From Microvirga massiliensis (lineage in GTDB: Bacteria; Pseudomonadota; Alphaproteobacteria; Rhizobiales; Beijerinckiaceae): a stretch of 64,000 bases of DNA. The notes beneath the pieces were generated by a model that did not search any database, had not been told where the DNA came from, and was given only the letters and a program-made list of their open reading frames with translations. Where the stretch lies: positions 111,509 to 175,508 of the forward strand of contig NZ_LN811353.1 in assembly GCF_001006805.1 (NCBI RefSeq), read 5' to 3'. The position numbers and the translations under genes are program-made. Positions 28,875 through 38,778 of the stretch are shown piece by piece. The first letter of the stretch is position 1. Each line of letters begins with the position of its first letter.

Positions 28875-29198
28875 TCACGCGACCGTCGACTGGATCCAGC
28901 GCGACAGCTCGCCCTTCGGCACCGCGCCGACCTTCTGCCCGGCCTGCTTGCCATCCTTGTAGACGATGAGGGTGGGAATCGAGCGGATCCCCAGCTGGCC
29001 GGCGATGCCCGGGTTCTCGTCGACATTGACCTTCGCGATCTTGACCTTGCCGGCCATCTCGGTGGCGATCTCTTCGAGCGCAGGGCCGATCATCCGGCAG
29101 GGACCGCACCACTCGGCCCAGAAATCCACGACCACGGGCTCTGCGGACTTCAGAACATCCTGCTCGAAGCTCGCATCGGTTACTTTCACGGTCGCCAT
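28875..29198 (-). CDS. trxA: Thioredoxin
   Basis: A 107-residue thioredoxin with the active site [10 protein letters not shown] (CGPC) near residue 32 and the cis-Pro loop [14 protein letters not shown]. It starts [16 protein letters not shown], the normal length. It follows addA by 231 bp; trxA after addA is usual in Rhizobiales. In relatives folC lies near trxA; here they are separated by the 9.4-kb accessory stretch. Confidence 0.96.
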   Translation of the reverse strand: MATVKVTDASFEQDVLKSAEPVVVDFWAEWCGPCRMIGPALEEIATEMAGKVKIAKVNVDENPGIAGQLGIRSIPTLIVYKDGKQAGQKVGAVPKGELSRWIQSTVA

Positions 29199-29429
29199 CG
29201 CATCACCTTATGTCGCGGCAGCCTCGAGCCGCCATGATCCGGCCAAGGTAGGAACCGCATTCCACCGAATCAAGCGCGAGCCCATGTGGTTCTTGCGGGT
29301 CCGAGTTGCACCATGGCCATTCCGGCCCGTTCCACTGCAGAAAACCACGGCCAGCACGCGATGTGATGCACATCCGCGGCATCGATTCCTTCCACAAACA
29401 AATGGCGTCGCCAGCCCGGGGCGAAGCAT

Positions 29430-32400
29430 TCAGAGGCGCGCGAGAGCCGCGTCGAGAGCCGCAGGCTCGATCTCCCTGACCAAAGGCCCTCTCGTATAGA
29501 CGAGCAGCGCTCTGACGGGCTTGGCGGGATGGAGCTCCTGGAGGAGCTGCCGATACAGAGCGAGCTGGAGGACCTGTGAGTCCGGCAGCGCTTCGTCCGG
29601 ATCCGGGAGTTGCCGCGTCGATTTAAAATCCGCGAGAAGCACGGCATCGGCCGCGACGGCGAGACGGTCGATCTGGCCGAGCACGGGCTGGGGGCCGGAG
29701 GCCGTCATGACGGTGCCGGTGATTGCAACCTCGGCCCGTGAGCCCGTACCGAACAGAGGTGCGAGTTCCGGATCCTCCATGACTGTCAAGACGTCGCCGA
29801 GAATCCAGGAACGCTCCCGTTCGGAGAGCCGCGGCGCCCGCGCCGCGAGATAGCGTTGTCCGACCTCCCGGCGCAGCGGGGGCTCGACGGTCGGCAGATG
29901 CTCCAGCAAAGCGTGGACGAGCGTGCCGCGCAGGCGTGCCGCCGGAGAGGCCTGCTGCGAGGTGCGGGAGCTCGAAGCCGGCCGTTGGGCTGCCTGAGAC
30001 GGGCTCAGGAACGATCGCTCGCCCATCGGGCGCGAGACCGCCTCACTGAGCCAGTCCGGCGGGTCGATGTCGAGCGGCTGCAGCACCTGCTCCGCGGCCG
30101 CGCTCGCGGCCCCGAACGCCTCGTCCTCGAAGTGCAGATCCACGGGCCCATAGGGCGCTTCGGTCGGCGTTTCCGCGCCGAGCTTCTCGGCGAGTCCCCG
30201 GCGGATCATGGCGCACCAGGCTTCCTCGGGCGTGGCGCGATGGCTCGTCATGTAGGGAGCAATGACGAGGCGCTCCTTGGCGCGGGTCATCGCCACATAG
30301 AGCAGGCGGTTGTGCTCCTCGAGGCCGCGGAGCCGGTGCTGCTCGCGCGCCTCCCGGATGGCCTGCGAATCCTGTTTCGTGCTCGTGCACCAGACGGGGA
30401 TGGCTTGGCCCGTTTCGGCATGCCGGGCGATCGGCAGCAAGGGATCGGAAGGCCCATCGATCTGGCAGCCATCGATCAAGACGACGATCGGCGCTTCCAG
30501 CCCCTTCGCGCCATGCACGGTCATCACGCGGACCTCGTCGCCCGTGGCGTCGAGGTCGCGCTTCACCTCGTGCTCCGCGTCGTCGAAACGGGTCAGGAAG
30601 GTCGTCAGGGACGGCGCATCGACCTGTTCCGCCTGGTGCGCCATGCACAGGAAGGCGTCGATCGCATCGCCCGCCTCGCTCCCAAGGCGGGCCACGAAGG
30701 CCCGTCGGCCGCCGCCGGGGCCGAGCAGCGTGGCATAGAAGCCGAATGGTCCATGCGCCCGGGCGAGCTCGCGCCAGGACGCAAGGGCCTGTGTCGCGCG
30801 AAGAGCCGCCTCTTCGCCGGCATCGGCATGCCGATGCAGGGCGGCCGCAAAAGATTCGGTCTCTTCGCGCGTTGCGGCAATCCGGATCAGGTCATCGTCG
30901 TCGAGGCCGACCAATGGGCTCTTCGCCGCGGCGGCGAGCGAGAGGTCGTCGTCCGGCAGGAGGGCGGCGCGGCCGACGGCCACGAGATCCTGCACGGCGA
31001 TGTGCTTCCCGATGTCGAGGCGGTCCGCGCCGGCCACCGGCACGCCCGCCTGCCGGAGAGCCCGGATCACCGCCAGGAAGGCGGGGCCACGCTTCTTCAC
31101 GAGGACCAAGATGTCGCCGGGCCGGGCGCGCCGGCCGAAGCGGTCGCCCTCATGGATCCAGCTCCTGACGGCACGCGCGATCCGCTGGGCGACGACGACC
31201 GGCGGTGAGGTCGGCAGGGGCTCGTCGACCGGGAGCGTCCAGGCCTCCGGGTCGTCGCGCTGCGCCGGCCGTTCGATCGGCCAGAGTTCGACGCAGCCCG
31301 GCGCCTCGACCGTGGTGTCGTGCTCGGTGCCGCGAAAGCCTTCGTCGAAGGACAGGCCGCGCAGATGTGGCTCGATCCCGAAGGTGGCGTCGACGGCGCG
31401 CAGGACGGCCCGGCAGGAGCGCCAGGACACCTGCAGGGGCACCTCCTCGAAGGTAAGTTGTGCTCCCGTGACGGCCTTGCGCCAGTAGCGCCGGCTCGCC
31501 TCGAATTCACGGGGCTCCGCGCCCTGGAAGCCGTAGATCGATTGCTTCGGATCCCCGACCGCGAAGACCGTCCGCACGCGGTCGGCCGTCGCGCCCAGTC
31601 CGGCCGTGAAATCCTCCGTGATCAGGCGGAGGATGCGCCATTGATCCGGATTCGTGTCCTGCGCCTCGTCGATCAGGATATGGTCGACGCCGCGATCGAG
31701 CTTGTAGAGGATCCAGGCGGCATCGCCGCGCGACAGCAGCGCGAGGGTGCGGGCGATCAGGTCGTCGAAATCGAGTGCCCCGAGCCTCGCCTTGCGGCGC
31801 TCGATCTCGGTGCGGATCTCGGCCGCGAGCGTGAACAAGGCGGCCGTGCGTTCGAAGGCTTCCGCGGCCCGCAGCCCGTCGTCGAGGTCGGCCAGGCGTG
31901 ACTGCTCCGCAAGGAGCCGGGCCTTGAGGTCGGAATCGACTGCTTTGGTGACGAGCGTCGACTCGGCGCGAGGCTCGCCGTCCTTCTTGAAGAAGAACGA
32001 TCGGTACTGCTGCAGGCGATCCTCGTCGGTCGACGCCACGGCCGCCGCGCACAAGGTTTGGCCGCGCTCGCGATCGGTCTTGTTGCGGCTTTCGAGGAGC
32101 ACGCGGCCGATCGCGGTCCACTCGGCCGGGGGGAGACCTTCGGTCATCATGCGTCGCCGGACGGAGGCCGCATTCGTGCCCTCCGCGAGGCCGAGCGCCG
32201 CCCGGAGCCCTTCCAGGCTCGCCGTGATCCCCTCCTTGCCCTGGAAGAGCCAGCGCTGCCGGACGGCATTCCGCACAAGATCGTTGAGATCGCGCCCGGA
32301 CGTGAGGGCGCTCACGGCGGCGTAGGATGCGGAGAGCGCTTCCGCTCCCGCCCGCCCGTCGCCGCGCCGGCTGTCGCTCGCCCGGCTCAGAACCGTCTCA

Positions 32401-32888
32401 AGGGCTTCCTCGAGAAGCTCGTTCGCCTGCTCGTCGTCCAGGATGGAGAAGCGCGCCGGCACATTGGCCTCGAACGGCACCATGTGGAGGATGCGTTCGC
32501 AGAATGCATGCAGCGTATCGATCTTGAGGCCGCCCGGCGTCTCGACGGCCCTGGCGAACAGGCGCCGGGCCTGACGGATCTCGTGCCGGGATGGAGGCCG
32601 GCCTTCCAGCGCTGCGAGTTCGGTTGTGAGGGCCTCCTCGGGCAGCGTGACCCAGCGGCCGAGGCGCTCGAAGATGCGGATCGCCATGTTGGCGGCGGCA
32701 GCCTTCGTGAAGGTCAGGCACAGGATCCGGCCCGGTGCGGTGCCGGCGAGCATGAGGCGCAGGACGCGGTCGGACAGGACCTTCGTCTTGCCCGATCCGG
32801 CATTGGCGGAAACCCATGCTGAGGCCGTGGGATTGGCCGCCCGCCGCTGCTCGTGGACGATCCTTGCGATGAGATCGGTGCGGGTCAC
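29430..32888 (-). CDS. addA: Double-strand break repair helicase-nuclease AddA
   Basis: An 1152-residue UvrD-type helicase with a C-terminal nuclease domain; with AddB it resects DNA ends for RecA. Helicase motif I is VSANAGSGKTKVLSDRV (~residue 26), motif II LIDEAQDTNPDQW, motif III/IV FAVGDPKQSIYGFQGA, and motifs V-VI VMTVHGAKGLEAP and LLYVAMTRAKERLVIA. The RecB-type nuclease motif is intact (VLLADFKSTR, then QVLQLALYRQLL). It starts 154 bp after the addB stop. Confidence 0.96.
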   Translation of the reverse strand: MTRTDLIARIVHEQRRAANPTASAWVSANAGSGKTKVLSDRVLRLMLAGTAPGRILCLTFTKAAAANMAIRIFERLGRWVTLPEEALTTELAALEGRPPSRHEIRQARRLFARAVETPGGLKIDTLHAFCERILHMVPFEANVPARFSILDDEQANELLEEALETVLSRASDSRRGDGRAGAEALSASYAAVSALTSGRDLNDLVRNAVRQRWLFQGKEGITASLEGLRAALGLAEGTNAASVRRRMMTEGLPPAEWTAIGRVLLESRNKTDRERGQTLCAAAVASTDEDRLQQYRSFFFKKDGEPRAESTLVTKAVDSDLKARLLAEQSRLADLDDGLRAAEAFERTAALFTLAAEIRTEIERRKARLGALDFDDLIARTLALLSRGDAAWILYKLDRGVDHILIDEAQDTNPDQWRILRLITEDFTAGLGATADRVRTVFAVGDPKQSIYGFQGAEPREFEASRRYWRKAVTGAQLTFEEVPLQVSWRSCRAVLRAVDATFGIEPHLRGLSFDEGFRGTEHDTTVEAPGCVELWPIERPAQRDDPEAWTLPVDEPLPTSPPVVVAQRIARAVRSWIHEGDRFGRRARPGDILVLVKKRGPAFLAVIRALRQAGVPVAGADRLDIGKHIAVQDLVAVGRAALLPDDDLSLAAAAKSPLVGLDDDDLIRIAATREETESFAAALHRHADAGEEAALRATQALASWRELARAHGPFGFYATLLGPGGGRRAFVARLGSEAGDAIDAFLCMAHQAEQVDAPSLTTFLTRFDDAEHEVKRDLDATGDEVRVMTVHGAKGLEAPIVVLIDGCQIDGPSDPLLPIARHAETGQAIPVWCTSTKQDSQAIREAREQHRLRGLEEHNRLLYVAMTRAKERLVIAPYMTSHRATPEEAWCAMIRRGLAEKLGAETPTEAPYGPVDLHFEDEAFGAASAAAEQVLQPLDIDPPDWLSEAVSRPMGERSFLSPSQAAQRPASSSRTSQQASPAARLRGTLVHALLEHLPTVEPPLRREVGQRYLAARAPRLSERERSWILGDVLTVMEDPELAPLFGTGSRAEVAITGTVMTASGPQPVLGQIDRLAVAADAVLLADFKSTRQLPDPDEALPDSQVLQLALYRQLLQELHPAKPVRALLVYTRGPLVREIEPAALDAALARL

Positions 32889-33042
32889 GCCCGGTCTCCT
32901 CTCTCGTGGCCAATGGCCTCGTCATGGACGCGCCGCTGCGAGGCCGATTTCAAGGCTCCGGAATGCTGGCTCCTGGCGGGCGGCGGGGACAGGCCCTCCG
33001 CGCGCTTTTCCACATCCCATGCAGAGGCAGGACGGGAGCAGG

Positions 33043-36000
33043 TCATTCCGGCCCCTCCTCGAAACCGCCTGCGCTGGTCGCCGACCATTCGCCGACACGG
33101 GCGAGGTGATCGTAATCGGAGACCGAGCGGGCATATTGCGGGAAGGGGCGCGCGAGAAATCCCGCCTCCTGGGTCACGTAGCGGTCGATCAGGGCGACGA
33201 GGCGGCTCAGGTGCTCTTCGGAAAGATCATCGAGATTGCGCTCCTCGCCCTTCGGCGGCTTCAGCGGCGAGGGATCGAGCGGCTCTCGCGCCGCACCGAG
33301 GCGCACATATTCCAGCGCTGGGACCGTGGCTGTCTTTCCGATTCCGGAAAAACCGCCGCGGCGCAGCATGGCGGCTTGCAAGGTGAGCTGGGGACTGAAA
33401 CCGGCAAAGACGACCTTGTCCGATGGCGGCTGGCCGGTCTTGAAGTTGAGGATCGTGATCTCGCCGGTGCGGGAGGTCTCGATCCGGTCGGCCCGTGCTC
33501 TCAGCGTGAAGGTGCTCCCATCCTTCAGGTTCAGCCGCAGGGCGCCGGGTGTCTGAACCGCGATCGCCGCAAGGCCCGGCCGACGCTCCGCCTCGAAATC
33601 CAGGAACGCCTCGACCGTGCGGCAGAAGCGCGGCCACCACTCGGCGTGGAGGCGAGGTGAACGCAGGCGGATCGGCGCGAAGGCGGCTTCGCTCGCCTCG
33701 ATCAGGAAGGTCCGGGCGGCGTCCCGCGACGGAAGCCCCTCCGGGAAGGTTTGCACGAAACGCGCGAGCAGTTCGCGCATGACGAATCCGCGCTGTGCCG
33801 TGCCCGGCGGAGCGGCAACCCGGTCGAGAGGATCGAGCTTCAGGATGTGCCGCGCGAAGATCGCGTAGGGATCCCTGACCAGGGTCTCGATCTCGTTGAC
33901 GCTCAAGGAACGCGGGATCAGCGCGGGTGGCGGCTTCGGAGCGGGCCGCGGGCAGGGGGGAGCCGGGTTCGGGCGCTCGAGCCAGCGCGCATAGCCGAGC
34001 CAGCGGTTCCCGGCATCGGTCATCCGCGTCCAGGCCTCGTCGCCTGTGAAGGCCCGCAGCCGCTGCAGGAAACGCGACGGGACCATGGGCGAGCCGTTGC
34101 GCTTCTTGGCCCGTGTCACGACGACGTCATTCCCGCCGATCGCCTGCACGAAATCATGCGCCGACTGGCCGATCCGCCGTTCGGGAGGTGAGAGCCCGAT
34201 CTGCGCGCGCATCGGGCGGTTCAGGAAGGCATCGGTCTGGGTGCGAGGCGGCCAGACGCCCTCGTCGAGCCCTCCCAGCACGACACGGTCGAAGCTCAGG
34301 AGCCGGGCCTCGAGCGGGCCGAGGATCTGGACCTGTTGTTGTCCATTCGTGGCGGAGGGCACGACGCGCTCCGCCGCGAGCGTCGCGAAGAAATCCTTGT
34401 AGTCGGCGACCTGTCCGCTGAAGCCGTGGCTGCCGCCGTCCGCGAGATCGTCGAACAGCGTCATGAGCGCCTCGAGCGATTCGTTGTCCTGCGGCTCAAG
34501 GCCTTCGCAGAGCTTCTCCACGACGGATTGGTGCTCGGCCGCCAGCGCGATCAGGTCGACCTCTCCCGTCACGTCCAGGGACGCAAAGGCCGTGCCCAAC
34601 CGCTCGACGAGTTCGGCCGCGAGATCCCAATCCTCTTCGGAAAGGCGGCCCTGCGGGCGCGGCACACGGCCGGTCTCGGCGCGCCGTCCGGCGACCGCTT
34701 CCCGCAAACCCGAGAGACCACGACCTGGCGCCGGGCCGCGAAGGACGCCGAGCTCGAGAGCGGCCGCGGCACGGTCGAGAACATCCCGTGGCCATCCAAG
34801 CCGGACAAGCGGATGGGCCAGGAGCGCAAGCAGGCGGACGGGGTGGAAGTCGAGGGCTGCGGCTTCGGCCGCGAGGCGGGCAAGACGGCCGGCCGGCGTC
34901 TCCGAAAGGGGCGTCCCCGCTGAATCCTCTGCGACGATGCCCCAGCGCTGCAGCTCGGCTGCGGTGCGCATCGCCAGGGAGCGGTCCGGAGTGATCAGCG
35001 CCGCCCGGCGGCCCGGGACGAGCACGGCCTCGCGCAGTGCGATGGCCGCCGCGAGAGCCTCCTCGCGCTCGTCGGCGGCCTTGACGATCGCAATCTTTCC
35101 GGTTCCCTCGAAGGCGAGCTCGATCCGCAGGCGAGGGTCGAACTCCGCCCATAGCTCCGTCGTCTCTGCTGGGCGGAGGGCCTCGCTCAGAACCTTGCCG
35201 CGCGCGATGGCTCGCGCACTGGGGCGCCCGAGAACGTCGATGCCGTTACGCTCGATCCGCAGATACTCGATGAGAAGGCGTCGCATCATGGCCTGGGGAT
35301 GCGAATGGGCCGGCTCCCGGCCATCGGCTCCGGCGATCAGCTCCCAGCTGTCCGGGTCGAGATTGAGGTCGAGGCCGGGGAGCACGACGGCGCCGTTCGG
35401 GAGACGTGCGATCGCGGCGAGCAGCGCGGCGGTGGCCGGGACCGAACCCGTCGAGCCGGCCGCGATGACCGGAGCGGTCGGACGGTCGCGAAGCAGGCGC
35501 CTGGCTTCGGCGGAAATCAGGGTATTGCGCCGGATCGTCGGATCGCTGGCCTTCCGCTCTGCGAGAAAAGCCGGCCAGGCCTCGTGCGCGATCCGCACGA
35601 AGGCGAGCGTGATCTCGAAATAACGGGAGAACTCGCTGTCGACCGCATCTCCGATGCGGCTCCAGTCGACCTCCTCCGTCGCGAAGGCGTCCATCAGGGC
35701 TTCGAGATCCGCAGCGAGGCTCACGGCATCGGCCGGCGATGACGGCACCATGAAGGGCACGCCCTCGTCGAAACGCAAAAGCTCGCTATCGACCGTCGCG
35801 GACCATTGACGCACGAGACGCGCCAGGATGAGTCGTCGCGCGAGCGCAGGGATCGGCGGCGCCAGGAGCTCGGCTCCTTCGAATGGGGATGTCGCCGCGG
35901 CCACTTCGAGGGCCGCATCGTCGGCCTCACCCAGAGGCACGATGCGGGGCAGAAGCCGCGCCGCGCCGCCTCCCGCATTGGCCAGGATTTCCGTGAGGGC

Positions 36001-36165
36001 GCGCGCGGCGCGCCGGGTGGGAAGAAAGATCGTGGCTTCTGCCAGATCCGCCGGGCTCTGCGGAAATCCGTCGATGATCCGCCCGGCGAGCAGCTCCTCC
36101 GCAAGAGTCGGCAGGAAGGCACAGCCGACGGGAATCGAGAAAGCCCGCGGGCGCGCCGGAATCAT
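33043..36165 (-). CDS. addB: Double-strand break repair protein AddB
   Basis: A 1040-residue partner of AddA, the alphaproteobacterial AddB type: an inactivated helicase-like N-terminal part (IPVGCAFLPTLAEELLAGRI) and a C-terminal PD-(D/E)XK nuclease domain (LRARADRIETSRTGEITILNFKTG, read in parts). In that domain the residue before FKTG is Asn (codon AAC at 33445-33447), where the family motif is Asp, so nuclease activity may be lost. ATG 36165 is preferred; the open frame runs to 36252 and would overlap the murU-like gene by 62 bp. Probably co-transcribed with the genes on both sides. Confidence 0.93.
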   Translation of the reverse strand: MIPARPRAFSIPVGCAFLPTLAEELLAGRIIDGFPQSPADLAEATIFLPTRRAARALTEILANAGGGAARLLPRIVPLGEADDAALEVAAATSPFEGAELLAPPIPALARRLILARLVRQWSATVDSELLRFDEGVPFMVPSSPADAVSLAADLEALMDAFATEEVDWSRIGDAVDSEFSRYFEITLAFVRIAHEAWPAFLAERKASDPTIRRNTLISAEARRLLRDRPTAPVIAAGSTGSVPATAALLAAIARLPNGAVVLPGLDLNLDPDSWELIAGADGREPAHSHPQAMMRRLLIEYLRIERNGIDVLGRPSARAIARGKVLSEALRPAETTELWAEFDPRLRIELAFEGTGKIAIVKAADEREEALAAAIALREAVLVPGRRAALITPDRSLAMRTAAELQRWGIVAEDSAGTPLSETPAGRLARLAAEAAALDFHPVRLLALLAHPLVRLGWPRDVLDRAAAALELGVLRGPAPGRGLSGLREAVAGRRAETGRVPRPQGRLSEEDWDLAAELVERLGTAFASLDVTGEVDLIALAAEHQSVVEKLCEGLEPQDNESLEALMTLFDDLADGGSHGFSGQVADYKDFFATLAAERVVPSATNGQQQVQILGPLEARLLSFDRVVLGGLDEGVWPPRTQTDAFLNRPMRAQIGLSPPERRIGQSAHDFVQAIGGNDVVVTRAKKRNGSPMVPSRFLQRLRAFTGDEAWTRMTDAGNRWLGYARWLERPNPAPPCPRPAPKPPPALIPRSLSVNEIETLVRDPYAIFARHILKLDPLDRVAAPPGTAQRGFVMRELLARFVQTFPEGLPSRDAARTFLIEASEAAFAPIRLRSPRLHAEWWPRFCRTVEAFLDFEAERRPGLAAIAVQTPGALRLNLKDGSTFTLRARADRIETSRTGEITILNFKTGQPPSDKVVFAGFSPQLTLQAAMLRRGGFSGIGKTATVPALEYVRLGAAREPLDPSPLKPPKGEERNLDDLSEEHLSRLVALIDRYVTQEAGFLARPFPQYARSVSDYDHLARVGEWSATSAGGFEEGPE

Positions 36166-36190
36166 CGGGCCGAAGCGCTCCGGGGGCGCT

Positions 36191-36925
36191 TCAACGGACG
36201 CTCGTGGCAAGCCGCGCCTCGGCGGCTGCAATGGCTCCGGGATCGCCGACATGGAGCCACTCCCCGTCGAGCCTGAGGCCGAACAGTTTTCCCGATTCGA
36301 TGGCGCGATCGAACAGCAGATTGAGCGAGAAGGGGCCGTCCGGCGTATCGGCGAAGAGCTCCGGCTTCAGGATCGCGACGCCGGCATAGACGAAGGGCGT
36401 CACCTCCCGCTCGCTGCGTCGGCGCAGACGGCCACTCGCATCCATGGTGAAATCGCCGGCCCCATCATAGCCGACGCTCGTCGCCGTCGCGGCCAGGAGC
36501 AACTGGATGCCCATGCGCTCCGGGTCCCACGTGCCGATGAACCGCTCGAGATTCGCGTGCGGCCCCTCGATCCAGAGCGAGTCCGAATTCAGGAGCAGAA
36601 AGGGATCGGGACCGAGCTTCGGCAAGGCGCGCTTGACGCCGCCGCCGGTTTCCAGAAGCACATCCCGCTCGTCCGAAATGACGATCTCCGGCCTGCTGCG
36701 TCGCGCCAGATGCGCCTCGATGAGATCCGCAAGGTAATGCACGTTCACGACGACACGATCGATTCCGGCACCGGCGATCCGGTCGAGCGCACGGTCGAGC
36801 AACGCGCGACCGCCCACTTCGACCAGGGGTTTCGGCAATGTCGTCGTGATCGGGCGCATGCGCTTGCCCAGGCCAGCGGCGAGCAGCATGGCGGTGCGGA
36901 TCGGGCGCGATGGGGCGTGACTCAC
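36191..36925 (-). CDS. murU: Nucleotidyltransferase, MurU-like (MurNAc-1-phosphate uridylyltransferase)
   Basis: A 244-residue sugar-nucleotide pyrophosphorylase fold. The nucleotide loop is AMLLAAGLGKRMRPIT, then LPKPLVEVGGRAL, LLETGGGVKRALPKLG and FLLLNSDSLWIEG (metal-binding Asp). Many annotations call such proteins mannose-1-phosphate guanylyltransferases, but the neighbour with an AmgK-like kinase domain points to MurU, which turns MurNAc-1-P into UDP-MurNAc in peptidoglycan recycling. Function inferred from context. It ends 26 bp before the preferred addB start. Confidence 0.85.
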   Translation of the reverse strand: MSHAPSRPIRTAMLLAAGLGKRMRPITTTLPKPLVEVGGRALLDRALDRIAGAGIDRVVVNVHYLADLIEAHLARRSRPEIVISDERDVLLETGGGVKRALPKLGPDPFLLLNSDSLWIEGPHANLERFIGTWDPERMGIQLLLAATATSVGYDGAGDFTMDASGRLRRRSEREVTPFVYAGVAILKPELFADTPDGPFSLNLLFDRAIESGKLFGLRLDGEWLHVGDPGAIAAAEARLATSVR

Positions 36926-37036
36926 GAACAGCTCGCAGTTTCATGCGAGACGCTCCGCTTGCGCGGACCGTCCTTCGTTTCTTCTTGTCGGTGTGTTCCC
37001 GCGACGAGGCAGAACGGCCTCATCGGGGAGATGGGT

Positions 37037-38596
37037 TCAGGAGCCGTGGAAAAGATGCGGCAGATGGTTCTCATACCAGACTTTGATTCGTGACAAGCCG
37101 GGATGCGCGAGGTCACGCAGGAGATATTCCTCGATCCGGGGAAGATGCCTGAGATATTGCGGCTTCCCGTCCCGGCGGTCGAGGCGCGCGAAGATGCCGA
37201 GGATCTTCGTGGCGCGTTGTGCACCGAGAATTGCATAGGCCCGTGCGAAATCGCCGACGTCGAAATCGGGATGACTGCGCCGCCGCTCCTGCACATAGGC
37301 GCTGACGAGCTTGAGCTCGAGATCTGCCGGAACGGTCACTCTCGCATCTTGCAGAAGTGACACCACGTCATAGGCCGGATGCCCGAGAGCGGCATCCTGG
37401 AAATCGATGACGCCGACGCGCTCGATGCCATCCCGATCGGCCAGCCAGAGCAGATTCGGGGAGTGGAAATCCCGGAGCGACCAGGTCGTCGGTCCGGACA
37501 CGATCTCGATGAGAACATCCGACCAGAGGTTCACGAATTCGGCACGCACCGAGCCGGCCAGCTGATGTCCGATCAGGTGAGGGACATACCATTCCGTCAG
37601 GAGCTCCACTTCGATCAGGAGCGCCTCGAGATCGTAAGGCGGCAGGACGTGATCGCGTCCCTCGGTGACCGGAAGGACCTGGGGCAGCGGGCTGCCATGG
37701 AGGTGAACGAGAAGCCGCGCCGCCTCGAGATAGCGCTCCGGAATCGGGCCGTTCTGATCCACGACCGGCTCGTTGCCGAAATCTTCGAGAAGGAGAAGAC
37801 CGGCTTCGAGTTCCTCGCCGAGAATTCTCGGCGCGCTGATTCCGACGGCCCGGAGGCCGCGATCCACCGCCACGAAGGCGTGCACCGATTCGGCGAGTTT
37901 CGCGATTGCGCTATAGGGCTTGCCTCTCCGCACGGGCGGTCCGTCCGCCCTTGGCGGCGAGATCATCAGGATCGCCGTCTTGCCATCCGGCCTGACGAGC
38001 CGCTCATAGGCGCGCGTCGATGCATCGCCCTGGACAGGCAGCCGCGTCGCGCCATCCCAGCCCGTGCGCTGAACGAGTTCGTGGAACGCCCTGAGGCGCA
38101 TCAGCCGCGGCACGAAGGATCCGCTGCCGGTGATCACCGCATGGCGGGCTCCCGAACGGGGATCGAGATCCAGCCGGATGTCGAGCCGGTCCGGGGCAAG
38201 CGCGTCGCTCGCGCGTTCCGGCCATTCGACGAGCGTGATGGCGCGTTCCGTGAGATCGTCCCATCCGAGTTCGACGAGCTCTCCAGCGCCGGAGATCCGG
38301 TAGAAATCGGCGTGGACCACCGGCCCTACGGCGGACTCGTAGACTTGAAGGAGCGTGAAGGTCGGGCTCGGGACCTCGAGGCTGCCATCTCCGGTGATGC
38401 GCCGGACGAGAGCTCGCGCGAGTTCCGTCTTTCCTGCGCCGAGCTCACCCGACAGGCCGACGAGGTCACCGGGCGCGAGCTCCTCGGAGAGAAGGCGGGC
38501 CAGCCGGTGCGTGGCGGCAAGGTCCGGGAGATCGTAGGACCAGACGGAAGCGGGTGGATCGTCATCCTGCGCCCCGATCAGCGCTCCATGAGCCAT
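37037..38596 (-). CDS. tsaE: TsaE-AmgK fusion: tRNA t6A ATPase plus MurNAc/GlcNAc kinase-type phosphotransferase
   Basis: A 519-residue two-domain protein. Residues ~20-165 are TsaE (Walker A GLSGELGAGKTELARALVRR; PSPTFTLLQVYE; HADFYRISGAGELVELGWDD), needed for threonylcarbamoyl-adenosine on tRNA. Residues ~175-519 are an aminoglycoside-phosphotransferase-fold kinase (RLPVQGDASTRAYERL; catalytic LRDFHSPNLLWL; VGVIDFQDAALGHPAYDV), matching AmgK, which phosphorylates MurNAc at C1. This fusion is known in Rhizobiales. MurU-like is next downstream. The frame shows no stop or frameshift at the domain joint. Confidence 0.93.
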   Translation of the reverse strand: MAHGALIGAQDDDPPASVWSYDLPDLAATHRLARLLSEELAPGDLVGLSGELGAGKTELARALVRRITGDGSLEVPSPTFTLLQVYESAVGPVVHADFYRISGAGELVELGWDDLTERAITLVEWPERASDALAPDRLDIRLDLDPRSGARHAVITGSGSFVPRLMRLRAFHELVQRTGWDGATRLPVQGDASTRAYERLVRPDGKTAILMISPPRADGPPVRRGKPYSAIAKLAESVHAFVAVDRGLRAVGISAPRILGEELEAGLLLLEDFGNEPVVDQNGPIPERYLEAARLLVHLHGSPLPQVLPVTEGRDHVLPPYDLEALLIEVELLTEWYVPHLIGHQLAGSVRAEFVNLWSDVLIEIVSGPTTWSLRDFHSPNLLWLADRDGIERVGVIDFQDAALGHPAYDVVSLLQDARVTVPADLELKLVSAYVQERRRSHPDFDVGDFARAYAILGAQRATKILGIFARLDRRDGKPQYLRHLPRIEEYLLRDLAHPGLSRIKVWYENHLPHLFHGS

Positions 38597-38778
38597 GCGT
38601 TGGTTGCTCCTTGGTTCCGGGTATCCCCGATCTGTTTCAGGCTTCGCACGAGGCCGGGTCGGCCGGCGGTCTTCGTCTTAAGATCGTCCCGGATGGCAGG
38701 ATCAAGGCTGCACGCGCAATTCCGCTGCGAGCGGCAAGACGGGCCCCGCGTCCTGCAGGAGCAGGATCCGGCAGGTGT

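Noticed and set aside
29203..29429. Small minus-strand frames between addA and trxA
   Set aside because: Short, Arg/Trp-rich, no ribosome-binding site and two overlapping alternatives in different frames; likely untranslated.
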